Assembly: GCF_035989885.1 (NCBI RefSeq)
Contig: NZ_CP108518.1
Coordinates: forward strand, 3,326,001-3,390,000
DNA from: Streptomyces sp. NBC_01232
GTDB taxonomy: Bacteria > Actinomycetota > Actinomycetes > Streptomycetales > Streptomycetaceae
Direction: 5' to 3'
DNA length: 64,000 nt
Shown: positions 9,700 through 17,616 of the stretch, in pieces
How the letters are laid out: the number at the start of each line of letters is the position of its first letter
How positions within the stretch are numbered: the stretch's first letter is position 1
Translations under genes and position numbers: made by a program
Notes under the pieces: generated by a model
The model's input: the letters and a program-made list of their open reading frames with translations, nothing else
What the model was told of the DNA's origin: nothing
The model's database searches: none

Positions 9700-10185
9700 T
9701 TAAACCGTGCCGCGCTGCTTGCGACGGATGGCCGAGATCGTCCGGTTCGTCTCGCGGGTGTCCTGCTTCTCCCGCATGGTCTGGCGCTTGTCGTACTCCT
9801 TCTTGCCCTTCGCCAGCGCGATCTCGACCTTCGCGCGGCCGTCCTTGAAGTAGAGCGAGAGGGGCACGATCGTGTGACCCGACTCGTCCGCCTTGCGCTC
9901 CAGCTTGTCGATCTCCTCGCGGTGCATGAGGAGCTTGCGCTTGCGCCGGGCGCTGTGGTTGGTCCAGGTGCCCTGGCTGTACTCCGGCACGTGCACGTTG
10001 TAGAGCCAGGCCTCCCCGCTCTCCACCGACACGAAGCCGTCCACCAGCGAGGCCCGGCCCTGGCGCATGGACTTGACCTCGGTGCCCGTGAGCACGAGAC
10101 CGCACTCGTAGGTGTCGAGGATCGCGTAGTCGTGCCGCGCCTTCTTGTTCTGGGCGATCAGCTTGCGCCCTTTTTCCTTAGCCAT
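9700..10185 (-). CDS. smpB: SsrA-binding protein SmpB
   Basis: 161 residues, full length. Diagnostic blocks are [52 protein letters not shown] and the basic tail [20 protein letters not shown]. SmpB binds the tRNA-like domain of tmRNA and delivers it to the stalled ribosome. It lies 84 bp upstream of ssrA on the same strand; that gap is the place for the tmRNA promoter. It begins 18 bp after the S41 protease gene, so it is probably the last gene of the ftsE-ftsX-protease-smpB run. Confidence 0.97.
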   Translation of the reverse strand: MAKEKGRKLIAQNKKARHDYAILDTYECGLVLTGTEVKSMRQGRASLVDGFVSVESGEAWLYNVHVPEYSQGTWTNHSARRKRKLLMHREEIDKLERKADESGHTIVPLSLYFKDGRAKVEIALAKGKKEYDKRQTMREKQDTRETNRTISAIRRKQRGTV

Positions 10186-10203
10186 AGTGCGCTCATTTTC
10201 GCA

Positions 10204-11394
10204 CTACGGACCCACCCCGAGGCCACCCAATACCGTGACGGCCCGCTCCTCGACCCGGTCGCCGGCCGTCACGTCCGGGGTGATGCCGTCGCCGTCCAGG
10301 CTCCGGCCCGCCGGTGTGCGGTACGTGCCGACCGTCAGTTCGGCAACCGAACCGTCCGGGAGTTCGGTCGGCATCTGCACCGAGCCCTTGCCGAAGGTCC
10401 GGCTGCCCACCGCCACCGCCCGGCCGCGGTCCTGCAGGGCGCCCGTCACCAGCTCGGCCGCGCTCATCGTGCCGCCGTCGACGAGGGCCACCAGCGGCCG
10501 GGTGGTGTCCCCGCCCGGGGCCGCGTGCAGGACCCGCTGCTCGCCCCGTACGTCGTACGTGGCCACCAGCCCGCCGTCGAGGAAGGCGGAGGCCGCGGTG
10601 ACCGCCTCGGCGACCAGCCCGCCCGGATTGCCGCGCAGGTCCAGCACGACCCCGGCGCCGGGCGGGGCCGCACGGACGGCGGCCCTGACGCGCTCGCCCG
10701 AACCACGGGTGAAGGAGGCCACCTTGATGACGGTCACCCCGTCCGGGCGCCGGCGGACGGTCACCGGCTCGGTGCGCAGCTGTTCGCGGCGCACGGTCTC
10801 GGTGAGGTCGGCGCCGTTCCGGCTCAGGTTCAGCACGACGGGGGTGCCCGCCTCGCCGCGCAGCAGCGCGACCACGTCGGCCACGGCCAGACCGGTCACG
10901 GCCTGCCCGTCGACGCTCAGCAGCCGGTCCCCGGCCCGCAGTCCGGCGCGGGCGGCGGGGCTTCCGGGCTGGACCGTGTCGACCTCGATCATTCCGTCGC
11001 GGGCCCGCTGGGCCCACACCCCGACGCCGGTCCAGTGGCCGTCGAGGCCCTCGGCGAAGGCGGCGTACTCGCCCTGGTCGTAGACGGTGCCCCAGCGGTC
11101 ACCGCTGCGGCTGACCACCTCCTGGGCGGCCTTCTTCCCGGACTTCCCCTCGGCGACGGCCTCGGCCGCGGCGCGGGCGACCGCGTCCCGGTCGGCGGTG
11201 CCCGCCTCGCGCGGGGCCTCGGCGGCGGGTGCTCCCGTCAGGGCCGCGGCGGCCGCGGCGCCCTCCTCGCGGTCCCAGCAGCCGGTGTACGCACCGGCAC
11301 CGACGGCGGTGAGGAACGCCAACGTCAGAACGGCCCCGCGACGCAGGTCGCGGGGCCGGAGACAGAAGGCGGGAATACTCGGCAAGCCCAGCAT
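10204..11394 (-). CDS. S41-family carboxy-terminal processing protease with PDZ domain
   Basis: 396 residues. An N-terminal membrane segment (GAVLTLAFLTAVGAGAYTG, about 21-39) is followed by an alanine-rich spacer, a PDZ domain (about 145-215; GSPAARAGLRAGDRLLSVDG) and the protease domain. The catalytic Ser-Lys dyad is recognisable in VDGGTMSAAELVTGAL and VGSRTFGKGSVQ. Family role: tail-specific processing of exported proteins outside the membrane. The position between ftsX and smpB is conserved in Streptomyces. A small-residue lipobox-like Cys (YTGC) follows the first helix, so lipidation is possible but unproven. Confidence 0.92.
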   Translation of the reverse strand: MLGLPSIPAFCLRPRDLRRGAVLTLAFLTAVGAGAYTGCWDREEGAAAAAALTGAPAAEAPREAGTADRDAVARAAAEAVAEGKSGKKAAQEVVSRSGDRWGTVYDQGEYAAFAEGLDGHWTGVGVWAQRARDGMIEVDTVQPGSPAARAGLRAGDRLLSVDGQAVTGLAVADVVALLRGEAGTPVVLNLSRNGADLTETVRREQLRTEPVTVRRRPDGVTVIKVASFTRGSGERVRAAVRAAPPGAGVVLDLRGNPGGLVAEAVTAASAFLDGGLVATYDVRGEQRVLHAAPGGDTTRPLVALVDGGTMSAAELVTGALQDRGRAVAVGSRTFGKGSVQMPTELPDGSVAELTVGTYRTPAGRSLDGDGITPDVTAGDRVEERAVTVLGGLGVGP

Positions 11395-11461
11395 GGCGCC
11401 GAGTCTAGGACAAGCCCCGCGCCGGTACGGGTGGTTGACCGGACCGCTCGCGGGGCGCTTG

Positions 11462-12433
11462 TCACACCTTCAGGTACTTGCGCAGGGCGATGAAAGCGGC
11501 CACGGAGGGCATCAGGAGGCCGATGAAGAGCACGTACGGGAGCTTGGCCAGCACCGATCCCCAGCCCATGAAGTCGATCAGCTGGATCTTGTCGCGCAGG
11601 CCGACGCCGTGGTCGATCACGAAGTACTGACCGGACACGAGCATGGCGCAGGCGAAGAGCGCACCGATGAGGCCGGCGACGGCGGCCTCCATGATGAAGG
11701 GGACCTGGATGTAGAAGCTGGAGGCACCCACCAGCCGCATGATCCCCGTCTCCCGCCTGCGGCTGAACGCCGAGACGCGCACGGTGTTGACGATCAGCAG
11801 CAGCGCCACGATCAGCATGATCAGCATGATGCCGAGGGCCGCGAAGTTGAGGTAGTTCAGGATCCGGAAGAGGTCGTCGATCGCCTGGCGCTGGTCGTCG
11901 ACGGTGTGGATGCCGTCACGGCCGGCGAAGGCGGAGGTGACCACCTTGTACTTCTCCGGGTTCTTGAGCTTGACCCGGAAGGACTCCTGCATCTGGTCGG
12001 GAGTGATGGAGGAGGCCAGGGCGGTGTGGCCGTACTGCTCCTGGTAGTGCTTGTAGGCCTCGTCCGCCGACTCGTAGGCGACGGACTTCACCAGGGACAT
12101 CTGCTTGAGCTCGGACTCGATCTGCTTCTTCTGCTCCTCGGTCACGGCGCCCTTGCGGCAGGTGGCGACGCCACCGGCGCCGCCACCGGCCGAACCGTCC
12201 GGCTTGGCGGCGACCTCGCCCGCCTCCTGGGCGTCCTGCTTGTTGCAGAGGTAGATCGAGACGTTGGCCTTGTCGTACCAGAAGCCCTTCATCCGGCTCA
12301 CCTGCTCGCTCATGAGCATGGAGCCGCCGAACAGGGCCAGCGAGAGGGCCACGGAGATGATGACCGCGAAGGTCATGGTGAGATTGCGCCGGAGACCGAC
12401 GCCGATCTCCGACATGACGAACTGGGCGCGCAT
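11462..12433 (-). CDS. ftsX: FtsX, membrane subunit of the FtsEX complex
   Basis: 323 residues with the FtsX topology: TM1 (about 20-42), a large extracellular domain (about 43-190), then three TM segments with RRRETGIMRLVGAS before TM3. FtsX couples the FtsE ATPase to extracellular peptidoglycan hydrolases. The extracellular domain has a glycine-rich stretch (GSAGGGAGG) between two cysteines (YLCNK and ATCRKG) that could form a disulfide. It starts 17 bp after ftsE. Confidence 0.95.
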   Translation of the reverse strand: MRAQFVMSEIGVGLRRNLTMTFAVIISVALSLALFGGSMLMSEQVSRMKGFWYDKANVSIYLCNKQDAQEAGEVAAKPDGSAGGGAGGVATCRKGAVTEEQKKQIESELKQMSLVKSVAYESADEAYKHYQEQYGHTALASSITPDQMQESFRVKLKNPEKYKVVTSAFAGRDGIHTVDDQRQAIDDLFRILNYLNFAALGIMLIMLIVALLLIVNTVRVSAFSRRRETGIMRLVGASSFYIQVPFIMEAAVAGLIGALFACAMLVSGQYFVIDHGVGLRDKIQLIDFMGWGSVLAKLPYVLFIGLLMPSVAAFIALRKYLKV

Positions 12434-12450
12434 TGCGTCTCAGGGACCTT

Positions 12451-13140
12451 TCAGTGCTGGTAGCCGTAGACGCCGCGCGACTGGTCGCGCACGAGTCGGC
12501 CCTTTTCGAGTTCGATGACGCGCTTGCGCATCTGGTCGACGATCTGCTGGTCGTGGGTGGCCATGATCACCGTGGTGCCGGTCCGGTTGATCCGGTCCAG
12601 CAGCTTCATGATCCCGACCGAGGTCTGCGGGTCGAGGTTGCCGGTGGGCTCGTCCGCGATCAGCAGGGCGGGGCGGTTGACGAAGGCGCGGGCGATGGCC
12701 ACGCGCTGCTGCTCACCGCCGGAGAGCTCGCCCGGCATCCGCTCCTCCTTGCCGCCGAGGCCCACGAGTTCGAGGACCTGCGGGACGGCCTTGCGGATCT
12801 CGCCCCGCGGCTTGCCGATGACCTCCTGGGCGAAGGCCACGTTCTCGGCCACCGTCTTGTTGGGCAGCAGGCGGAAGTCCTGGAACACGGTCCCCAGCTG
12901 GCGCCGCATCTGCGGAACCTTCCAGTTGGAGAGCTTCGCGAGGTCCTTGCCCAGGACGTGCACCTGGCCGTGGCTCGCCCGCTCCTCGCGCAGGATGAGG
13001 CGCAGGAAGGTGGACTTGCCGGAGCCGGAGGAGCCCACGAGGAAGACGAACTCCCCCTTCGCGATGTCGAGGGAGACTTCTCTGAGTGCGGGACGGCTCT
13101 GCTTCGGGTAGGACTTGGAGACACTGTCGAATCGGATCAC
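12451..13140 (-). CDS. ftsE: FtsE, ATP-binding subunit of the FtsEX complex
   Basis: 229 residues, full-length ABC ATPase. Walker [10 protein letters not shown] (36-44), Q-loop VFQDFRLLP, signature [15 protein letters not shown], Walker [14 protein letters not shown] and H-loop MATHD are all intact. The GTG at 13140 is the start. Partner of FtsX in division-linked control of cell-wall hydrolysis. First gene of a four-gene minus-strand run (ftsE, ftsX, S41 protease, smpB). Confidence 0.96.
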   Translation of the reverse strand: MIRFDSVSKSYPKQSRPALREVSLDIAKGEFVFLVGSSGSGKSTFLRLILREERASHGQVHVLGKDLAKLSNWKVPQMRRQLGTVFQDFRLLPNKTVAENVAFAQEVIGKPRGEIRKAVPQVLELVGLGGKEERMPGELSGGEQQRVAIARAFVNRPALLIADEPTGNLDPQTSVGIMKLLDRINRTGTTVIMATHDQQIVDQMRKRVIELEKGRLVRDQSRGVYGYQH

Positions 13141-13309
13141 GGGTGCACCACGGTCGCCGGGAGTAGGTGTGCGTGACCATACGCGAACGGGCGCGACGTG
13201 TGGACCCTGCCTCCGGACTTGCCCTATTTATCCCCCGGTCCCGGAGGGTACGGACCGTGATTGCCCGGACGGGCCGCGCCGAATGTCGACGAAGCTGGCA
13301 CAGTGGTAG

Positions 13310-13329
13310 GGGGAACGCTCCGGTTCCCC
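13310..13329. other. Small inverted repeat in the leader of the zinc-ribbon gene
   Basis: GGGGAAC (13310-13316) pairs with GTTCCCC (13323-13329) around a 6-nt loop, about 50 nt before the ATG at 13378. It could be a 5' leader hairpin or a regulator site in the ftsE/zinc-ribbon divergent region (13141-13377). Confidence 0.3.
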
Positions 13330-13377
13330 ACGCCGTTATAGGACACGAGAAGCCCTAGGGGACGAGAGGAGGAGCGC

Positions 13378-13563
13378 ATGACATATGACCGGCTCGTGTG
13401 CGCGAACTGCGCCGCACCCGTCAGCCAGGGCCGCTGCCCGGTGTGCCGGGCGAACCGGGAGCGCCTCCAGCAGGAGGGCCCCTTCTCCGGTCTGGACCCC
13501 ATGGCCATCGTCGTGCTCATGGTGGTCCTCGTGGCAGTTCTGGTGCTGACGGCTCAGGTCTGA
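13378..13563 (+). CDS. Small zinc-ribbon single-TM protein
   Basis: 61 residues with a strong GAGGAGGAG ribosome-binding site. Two CxxC-type knuckles (VCANC and CPVC) form a probable zinc ribbon at residues 8-23, followed by a single C-terminal TM helix (PMAIVVLMVVLVAVLVLTA, about 41-59). The layout suggests a cytoplasmic metal-binding head on a membrane anchor. Divergent from ftsE. No function is known to me. Confidence 0.75.
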   Translation: MTYDRLVCANCAAPVSQGRCPVCRANRERLQQEGPFSGLDPMAIVVLMVVLVAVLVLTAQV

Positions 13564-13630
13564 GCCGCCCGGACCGCCCGGTCGCGGTGCACGCGGTGTC
13601 CGTGCCGCGTACCGATCACACACGCGCGAG

Positions 13631-13661
13631 AAGGGCCCGGACACCTGGTGTCCGGGCCCTT
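13631..13661. terminator. Bidirectional terminator between the zinc-ribbon gene and prfB
   Basis: Left arm 13631-13645 and right arm 13647-13661 are perfect reverse complements of AAGGGCCCGGACACC. It sits between convergent genes and can end transcription on both strands. Confidence 0.8.
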
Positions 13662-13687
13662 CCGCTTGCGTGCGCGCGTGCCGGTGG

Positions 13688-14797
13688 CTACGCGGTCTGC
13701 TCCTGCTGCTTGCGCCAGCGGATTCCGGCCTCCAGGAAGCCGTCGATCTCGCCGTCGAGGACCGCCTGCGGGTTGCCGACCTCGAACTCCGTCCTCAGGT
13801 CCTTGACCATCTGGTACGGGTGCAGGACGTAGGAGCGCATCTGGTTGCCCCAGGAGCTGCCGCCGTCCTTGAGGGCGTCCATCTTGTCCTTCTCCTCCTG
13901 GCGGCGCCGCTCGAGCAGCTTGGCCTGGAGGACGTTCATCGCACTGGCCTTGTTCTGGATCTGCGAGCGCTCGTTCTGGCAGGAGACGACGATGCCGGTC
14001 GGCAGGTGCGTGATGCGGACCGCCGAGTCGGTGGTGTTGACGCCCTGGCCGCCGGGGCCGGAGGCGCGGTACACGTCGACGCGCAGCTCGGTCTCGTCGA
14101 TCTCGACGTGGTCGCTGGTCTCGACGACCGGGAGCACCTCGACGCCCGCGAAGGAGGTCTGGCGGCGGCCCTGGTTGTCGAAGGGCGAGATGCGCACGAG
14201 GCGGTGGGTGCCCTGCTCGACGGAGAGCGTGCCGTAGGCGTACGGGGCCTTGACGACGAAGGTGGTCGACTTGATGCCGGCCTCTTCCGCGTACGAGGTC
14301 TCGTAGATCTCGGTGGAGTAGCCGTGCCGCTCGGCCCAGCGCAGGTACATGCGCTGGAGGCGCTCGGCGAAGTCGGAGGCGTCGACGCCGCCGGCCTCGG
14401 CGCGGATGTTGACCAGGGCCTCGCGCTCGGCGTACTCGCCGGAGAGCAGGGTCCGGACCTCCATCTCGTCCAGCGCCTTGCGGACGGAGACCAGCTCGGT
14501 CTCGGCCTCCGCGAGGGTGTCCGCGTCGTCCATCTCCTGGGCGAGCTCGAAGAGGACCGCGAGGTCATCGATGCGCCCGCGCAGGGTCTCGGTCTTGCGG
14601 ACCTCGGCCTGGAGGTGCGAAAGCTTGCTCGTGATCTTCTGAGCGGCCTCCGGGTCGTCCCACAGGGACGGCGCGGCGGCCTGCTCCTCGAGCACGGCGA
14701 TATCTGCCCTCAGCTTGTCGAGGTCCAGGACGGCCTCGATCGACCCCATGGTCGAGGAGAGGGACTTCAGCTCTTCGGAAACATCGACGACTGCCAC
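13688..14797 (-). CDS. prfB: Peptide chain release factor 2
   Basis: 369 residues, class I release factor. The catalytic GGQ is at residues 249-251 ([11 protein letters not shown]), and the stop-codon-reading tripeptide SPF at 204-206 (RISPFDNQG) identifies RF2, specific for UGA and UAA. The frame is continuous with no in-frame UGA near codon 25, so the autoregulatory frameshift of the E. coli gene is absent, as is usual for actinobacteria. Confidence 0.97.
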   Translation of the reverse strand: MAVVDVSEELKSLSSTMGSIEAVLDLDKLRADIAVLEEQAAAPSLWDDPEAAQKITSKLSHLQAEVRKTETLRGRIDDLAVLFELAQEMDDADTLAEAETELVSVRKALDEMEVRTLLSGEYAEREALVNIRAEAGGVDASDFAERLQRMYLRWAERHGYSTEIYETSYAEEAGIKSTTFVVKAPYAYGTLSVEQGTHRLVRISPFDNQGRRQTSFAGVEVLPVVETSDHVEIDETELRVDVYRASGPGGQGVNTTDSAVRITHLPTGIVVSCQNERSQIQNKASAMNVLQAKLLERRRQEEKDKMDALKDGGSSWGNQMRSYVLHPYQMVKDLRTEFEVGNPQAVLDGEIDGFLEAGIRWRKQQEQTA

Positions 14798-14888
14798 GGG
14801 TCCAGCGTAGCCGGTCCCCGGACAACGCCGTCCGGGCAGGCCGGATCACCCGTACTGATGAGAGGTCGTACGGGCGTACGCTCACGGT

Positions 14889-14978
14889 ATGACCGTTCTC
14901 CTCGTCAAGCGCCGCCATGTGGACCACATGCGTGTCACGACGACGAGCTGTCTGCCGCCGGACCGTTCACGAGCCTGA
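14889..14978 (+). CDS. Putative regulatory leader peptide (HVD/Cys type)
   Basis: A 29-codon ORF from ATG 14889 to TGA 14978. The core VKRRHVDHMRVTTTSC resembles short actinobacterial leader peptides with an R-x-HVD-x-x-R-V pattern and a C-terminal Cys, which commonly precede sulfur- or nutrient-related operons and are thought to act by ribosome-mediated attenuation. The next gene on the strand is the oxygenase at 15117, 138 bp downstream, with G/C-rich inverted segments between that could form alternative hairpins. Recognition is by pattern only. It is too short for coding statistics. Confidence 0.5.
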   Translation: MTVLLVKRRHVDHMRVTTTSCLPPDRSRA

Positions 14979-15116
14979 TCCACCCCGATCCGACTTGGTC
15001 CTGTACGCGCGGCTCCCGCGGTCCCGGCACCACCCCTGTCGGCGACCCTCCCCCGCCCCGCGGCCCCCGCCACCTCTGGGGAACAGGACCCCGTGACATC
15101 CCGAAACGGAGCCGTC

Positions 15117-16118
15117 ATGCCGTCCGCGCACACTCTCCCGGTCCTGGACCTCTCCCAGGCCGACGACCCGGCCCAGCGGGCCGACTTCCTGAAGAAGCTG
15201 CACGCAGCCGCCAGGGACTCCGGTTTCCTGCACCTGACCGGGCACGGCGTCACCGCCGCCGAGAGCGCCCGCATCCTCGATCTGACCAAGGCCTTCTTCG
15301 CCCTCCCGGAGGACGACCGGCTCGCCGTCAGCAACCTGAACTCCCCGCACTTCCGCGGCTACACCCGCATCGGCCACGAGCTGACCGGCGGGGCCTCCGA
15401 CTGGCGGGACCAGCTGGACGTCGGCGCGGAACGCCCGGCGCCGGCCGTGGGGCCGGACGACCCGGCGTACCTGTGGCTGGAGGGCCCGAACCAGTGGCCC
15501 CCGGCGCTCCCGGAGCTCCGTACGGTGGTCCTGGAATGGCAGTCCAGGCTCGCGGCGGTCGCCCACCGCCTGCTCCGGGAACTCCTCGTGGCGATCGGCG
15601 CCCCGGCGGACTTCTTCGACGCCGCCTTCGCGGACCGCCCGCACCTGCACACCAAGCTGATCCGCTACCCCGGATCGGCCCCCTCCGGCGCCGACCAGGG
15701 GGTCGGCGCGCACAAGGACTACGGGTTCCTGACGCTCCTGCTCCAGGACTCGGTGGGCGGCCTCCAGGTGGTCCGGGACGGCGGCTACCTGGACGTGCCG
15801 CCGATGCCGGGGGCGTTCGTGGTGAACCTGGGCGAGCTGCTGGAGATCGCGACGGAGGGCTATCTGACGGCGACGGACCACCGGGTGGTCAGCCCGCCGG
15901 GCGCGGTGGAGCGGTACTCGGTGCCGTTCTTCTACAACCCGCGGCTGGACGCGGTGATCGACACCGTCCCGGGGGACTACCTGCGCTCCGCCCCGGGTGT
16001 CGCGCACGACGAGACGAACCCGCTGCACGCCGAGTACGGCCGCAACGAACTGAAGGGCTGGGTGCGCGCCCACCCGGCGGTGGCGCGGCGCTGGCACCCG
16101 GAACTCGTCGCGGCGTAG
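15117..16118 (+). CDS. Isopenicillin N synthase-family 2OG/Fe(II) oxygenase
   Basis: About 333 residues. The N-terminal DIOX_N block (LPVLDLSQADDP, then DSGFLHLTGHGVTAAES) is followed by the jelly-roll core. Iron ligands are His and Asp in GAHKDYGFLTLLLQD and a distal His in TATDHRVVSPP; the 2-oxoglutarate-binding Arg is the R of ERYSVPFFYNP. ATG 15117 has ACGGAG five bases upstream; GTG 15093 (adding 8 residues) is also possible. Despite the family name, most members act on other substrates and no beta-lactam genes are near. The substrate is unknown. Confidence 0.85.
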   Translation: MPSAHTLPVLDLSQADDPAQRADFLKKLHAAARDSGFLHLTGHGVTAAESARILDLTKAFFALPEDDRLAVSNLNSPHFRGYTRIGHELTGGASDWRDQLDVGAERPAPAVGPDDPAYLWLEGPNQWPPALPELRTVVLEWQSRLAAVAHRLLRELLVAIGAPADFFDAAFADRPHLHTKLIRYPGSAPSGADQGVGAHKDYGFLTLLLQDSVGGLQVVRDGGYLDVPPMPGAFVVNLGELLEIATEGYLTATDHRVVSPPGAVERYSVPFFYNPRLDAVIDTVPGDYLRSAPGVAHDETNPLHAEYGRNELKGWVRAHPAVARRWHPELVAA

Positions 16119-16160
16119 CGGCGTTCCGCACGCGTCGGCGATCGGGGCGCGGGAGGTCGG

Positions 16161-16199
16161 GACGCCGGGGCCGGGGGCGGCGCCCCCGGCCCCGGCGTC
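16161..16199. terminator. Bidirectional terminator between oxygenase and kinase genes
   Basis: A 19-bp perfect inverted repeat (16161-16179 with 16181-16199) lies between two convergent genes, 42 bp after the oxygenase stop. Confidence 0.75.
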
Positions 16200-16207
16200 G
16201 CACGCCC

Positions 16208-17455
16208 CTACGGGACCCGCGGGGTCGACTGCTTGTTGTCCTGCCGGGGGGCCGGGTCGTCGCCCGAGACGGCCAGCCACGTGCCCAGGCCGACCGCCGC
16301 GGCCAGCGCCAGGGCCGATACGGACAGGACCAGCCGGCGCTTGCGCGCGGCCTCCGCGCGGTGGCGGGCGGAGCCCGGCCGGTGGCCGCCCGCCGGACGG
16401 GGTACGCGGGCGGTGCCCAGGGCCCCGCCCGCCAGCTCGTCCGGCCCGGGCACCCGCATCGAGGTGTGGGTGTCCCGGTTGGAGTCGGTCGCCGACCCCG
16501 GCACCAGCGGGACCACGCCCCGCCGCCGGACCGGGTCGGCCGCCGGTTCCTCCGAGGGCTCGGGGTCCGGATCCGCGTCGTCCGGCTCGTCCACGTCCAG
16601 CGGCGGCATCCCGGCCAGCATCGGCAGCAGGTCCCGCAGCCGGACCGACAGCTCCGAGGCCCGCAGCCGTGAGGCCGGGGCCTTGGCCAGGCACTGCACG
16701 ATGAGCTGCCACAGCTCGTCGGGGATCCCGGGCAGCGGGACGACCGTCTCGGTCACGTGCCGCCGCAGGACCGCGCCAGGGTGGCCCCCGCCGAAGGGGG
16801 TGAACCCGGCCAGCAGCTCGTACAGCACGGTGGCCAGGGCATATATGTCCACCGCTGCGCGCGGAGGGAGGCCCTCCACGATCTCCGGCGCCAGGTAGTC
16901 CGGGGTGCCGATGATCCGGGTCGTCGGGGCCGAGACCCGGCCGGCGGAGGCCCGCCGCGGGGAGTCGATCAGCTTGGCCACGCCGAAGTCGGTGAGCAGC
17001 GCCGGGTGCGAGCCGCCGGGGCCGAGCGGGCCCTGCATGTCCAGCAGGACGTTCTCCGGCTTGACGTCCCGGTGGACGACCCCCGCCGCGTGCGCCGCGG
17101 CCAGCGCGTCGGCGACGTCCGCGACGATGGCGACGGCCGCCTCCGGGGCGAGCCGCCGCTCGCGGTCGAGGCGCGTGCGCAGGTCCGTACCGCGGACGAG
17201 GTCCATGACGAGGGCGAGGTCGTTGCCGTCCACGACGAGGTCGCGGACGGACACGACGTGCGGATGGTCCAGGCCGAGCAGCGCGCTGCGCTCCTGGACG
17301 AACCGTCCGACGAGTTCCTGGTCGGACGCGAGGTCCTCGCGCAGCAGTTTGACGGCGACGGGCCCGTCAGGCCCCTCGCCCAGCCACACCGTGCCCGCGC
17401 TGCCACGCCCCAGGATCTGGTGCGCGGTGTACCGGCTGCCGATCTTCCGTGCCAC
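16208..17455 (-). CDS. Membrane-anchored Hanks-type Ser/Thr protein kinase (first of two)
   Basis: 415 residues. Kinase domain at about 8-275: glycine loop LGRGSAGTVW, catalytic Lys36 in VAVKLL, HRDVKPEN (HRD 128-130), TDFGVAKL (DFG 156-158) and the APE-equivalent YLAPEI. A linker rich in acidic residues, Ser and Arg (DVDEPDDADPDPEPSEEP) leads to a TM helix near the C-terminus (LVLSVSALALAAAVGLGTWL) and a short outside tail. There are no PASTA repeats, so it is not PknB-type. The first of two adjacent kinase genes on the minus strand, upstream of an FHA protein. Confidence 0.92.
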   Translation of the reverse strand: MARKIGSRYTAHQILGRGSAGTVWLGEGPDGPVAVKLLREDLASDQELVGRFVQERSALLGLDHPHVVSVRDLVVDGNDLALVMDLVRGTDLRTRLDRERRLAPEAAVAIVADVADALAAAHAAGVVHRDVKPENVLLDMQGPLGPGGSHPALLTDFGVAKLIDSPRRASAGRVSAPTTRIIGTPDYLAPEIVEGLPPRAAVDIYALATVLYELLAGFTPFGGGHPGAVLRRHVTETVVPLPGIPDELWQLIVQCLAKAPASRLRASELSVRLRDLLPMLAGMPPLDVDEPDDADPDPEPSEEPAADPVRRRGVVPLVPGSATDSNRDTHTSMRVPGPDELAGGALGTARVPRPAGGHRPGSARHRAEAARKRRLVLSVSALALAAAVGLGTWLAVSGDDPAPRQDNKQSTPRVP

Positions 17456-17616
17456 GACTGCTCCCTCAGCGGCTGGCGTACCGCACCGAGGCTACGCGGC
17501 CGGGTGGGCCTTGGAGGCCAGCAGGGGGCCCGATTCGCAGCGACCTTCACTTCTGCGCGTGAAATCACGTCCCAGAAGTCGACAAATCCACGAAGTCGGC
17601 GCTACGCGGGCTCTCC

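Noticed and set aside
13688..14797. Programmed frameshift in prfB
   Set aside because: The reading frame is continuous with no in-frame UGA near codon 25, so the E. coli-type regulation is absent.
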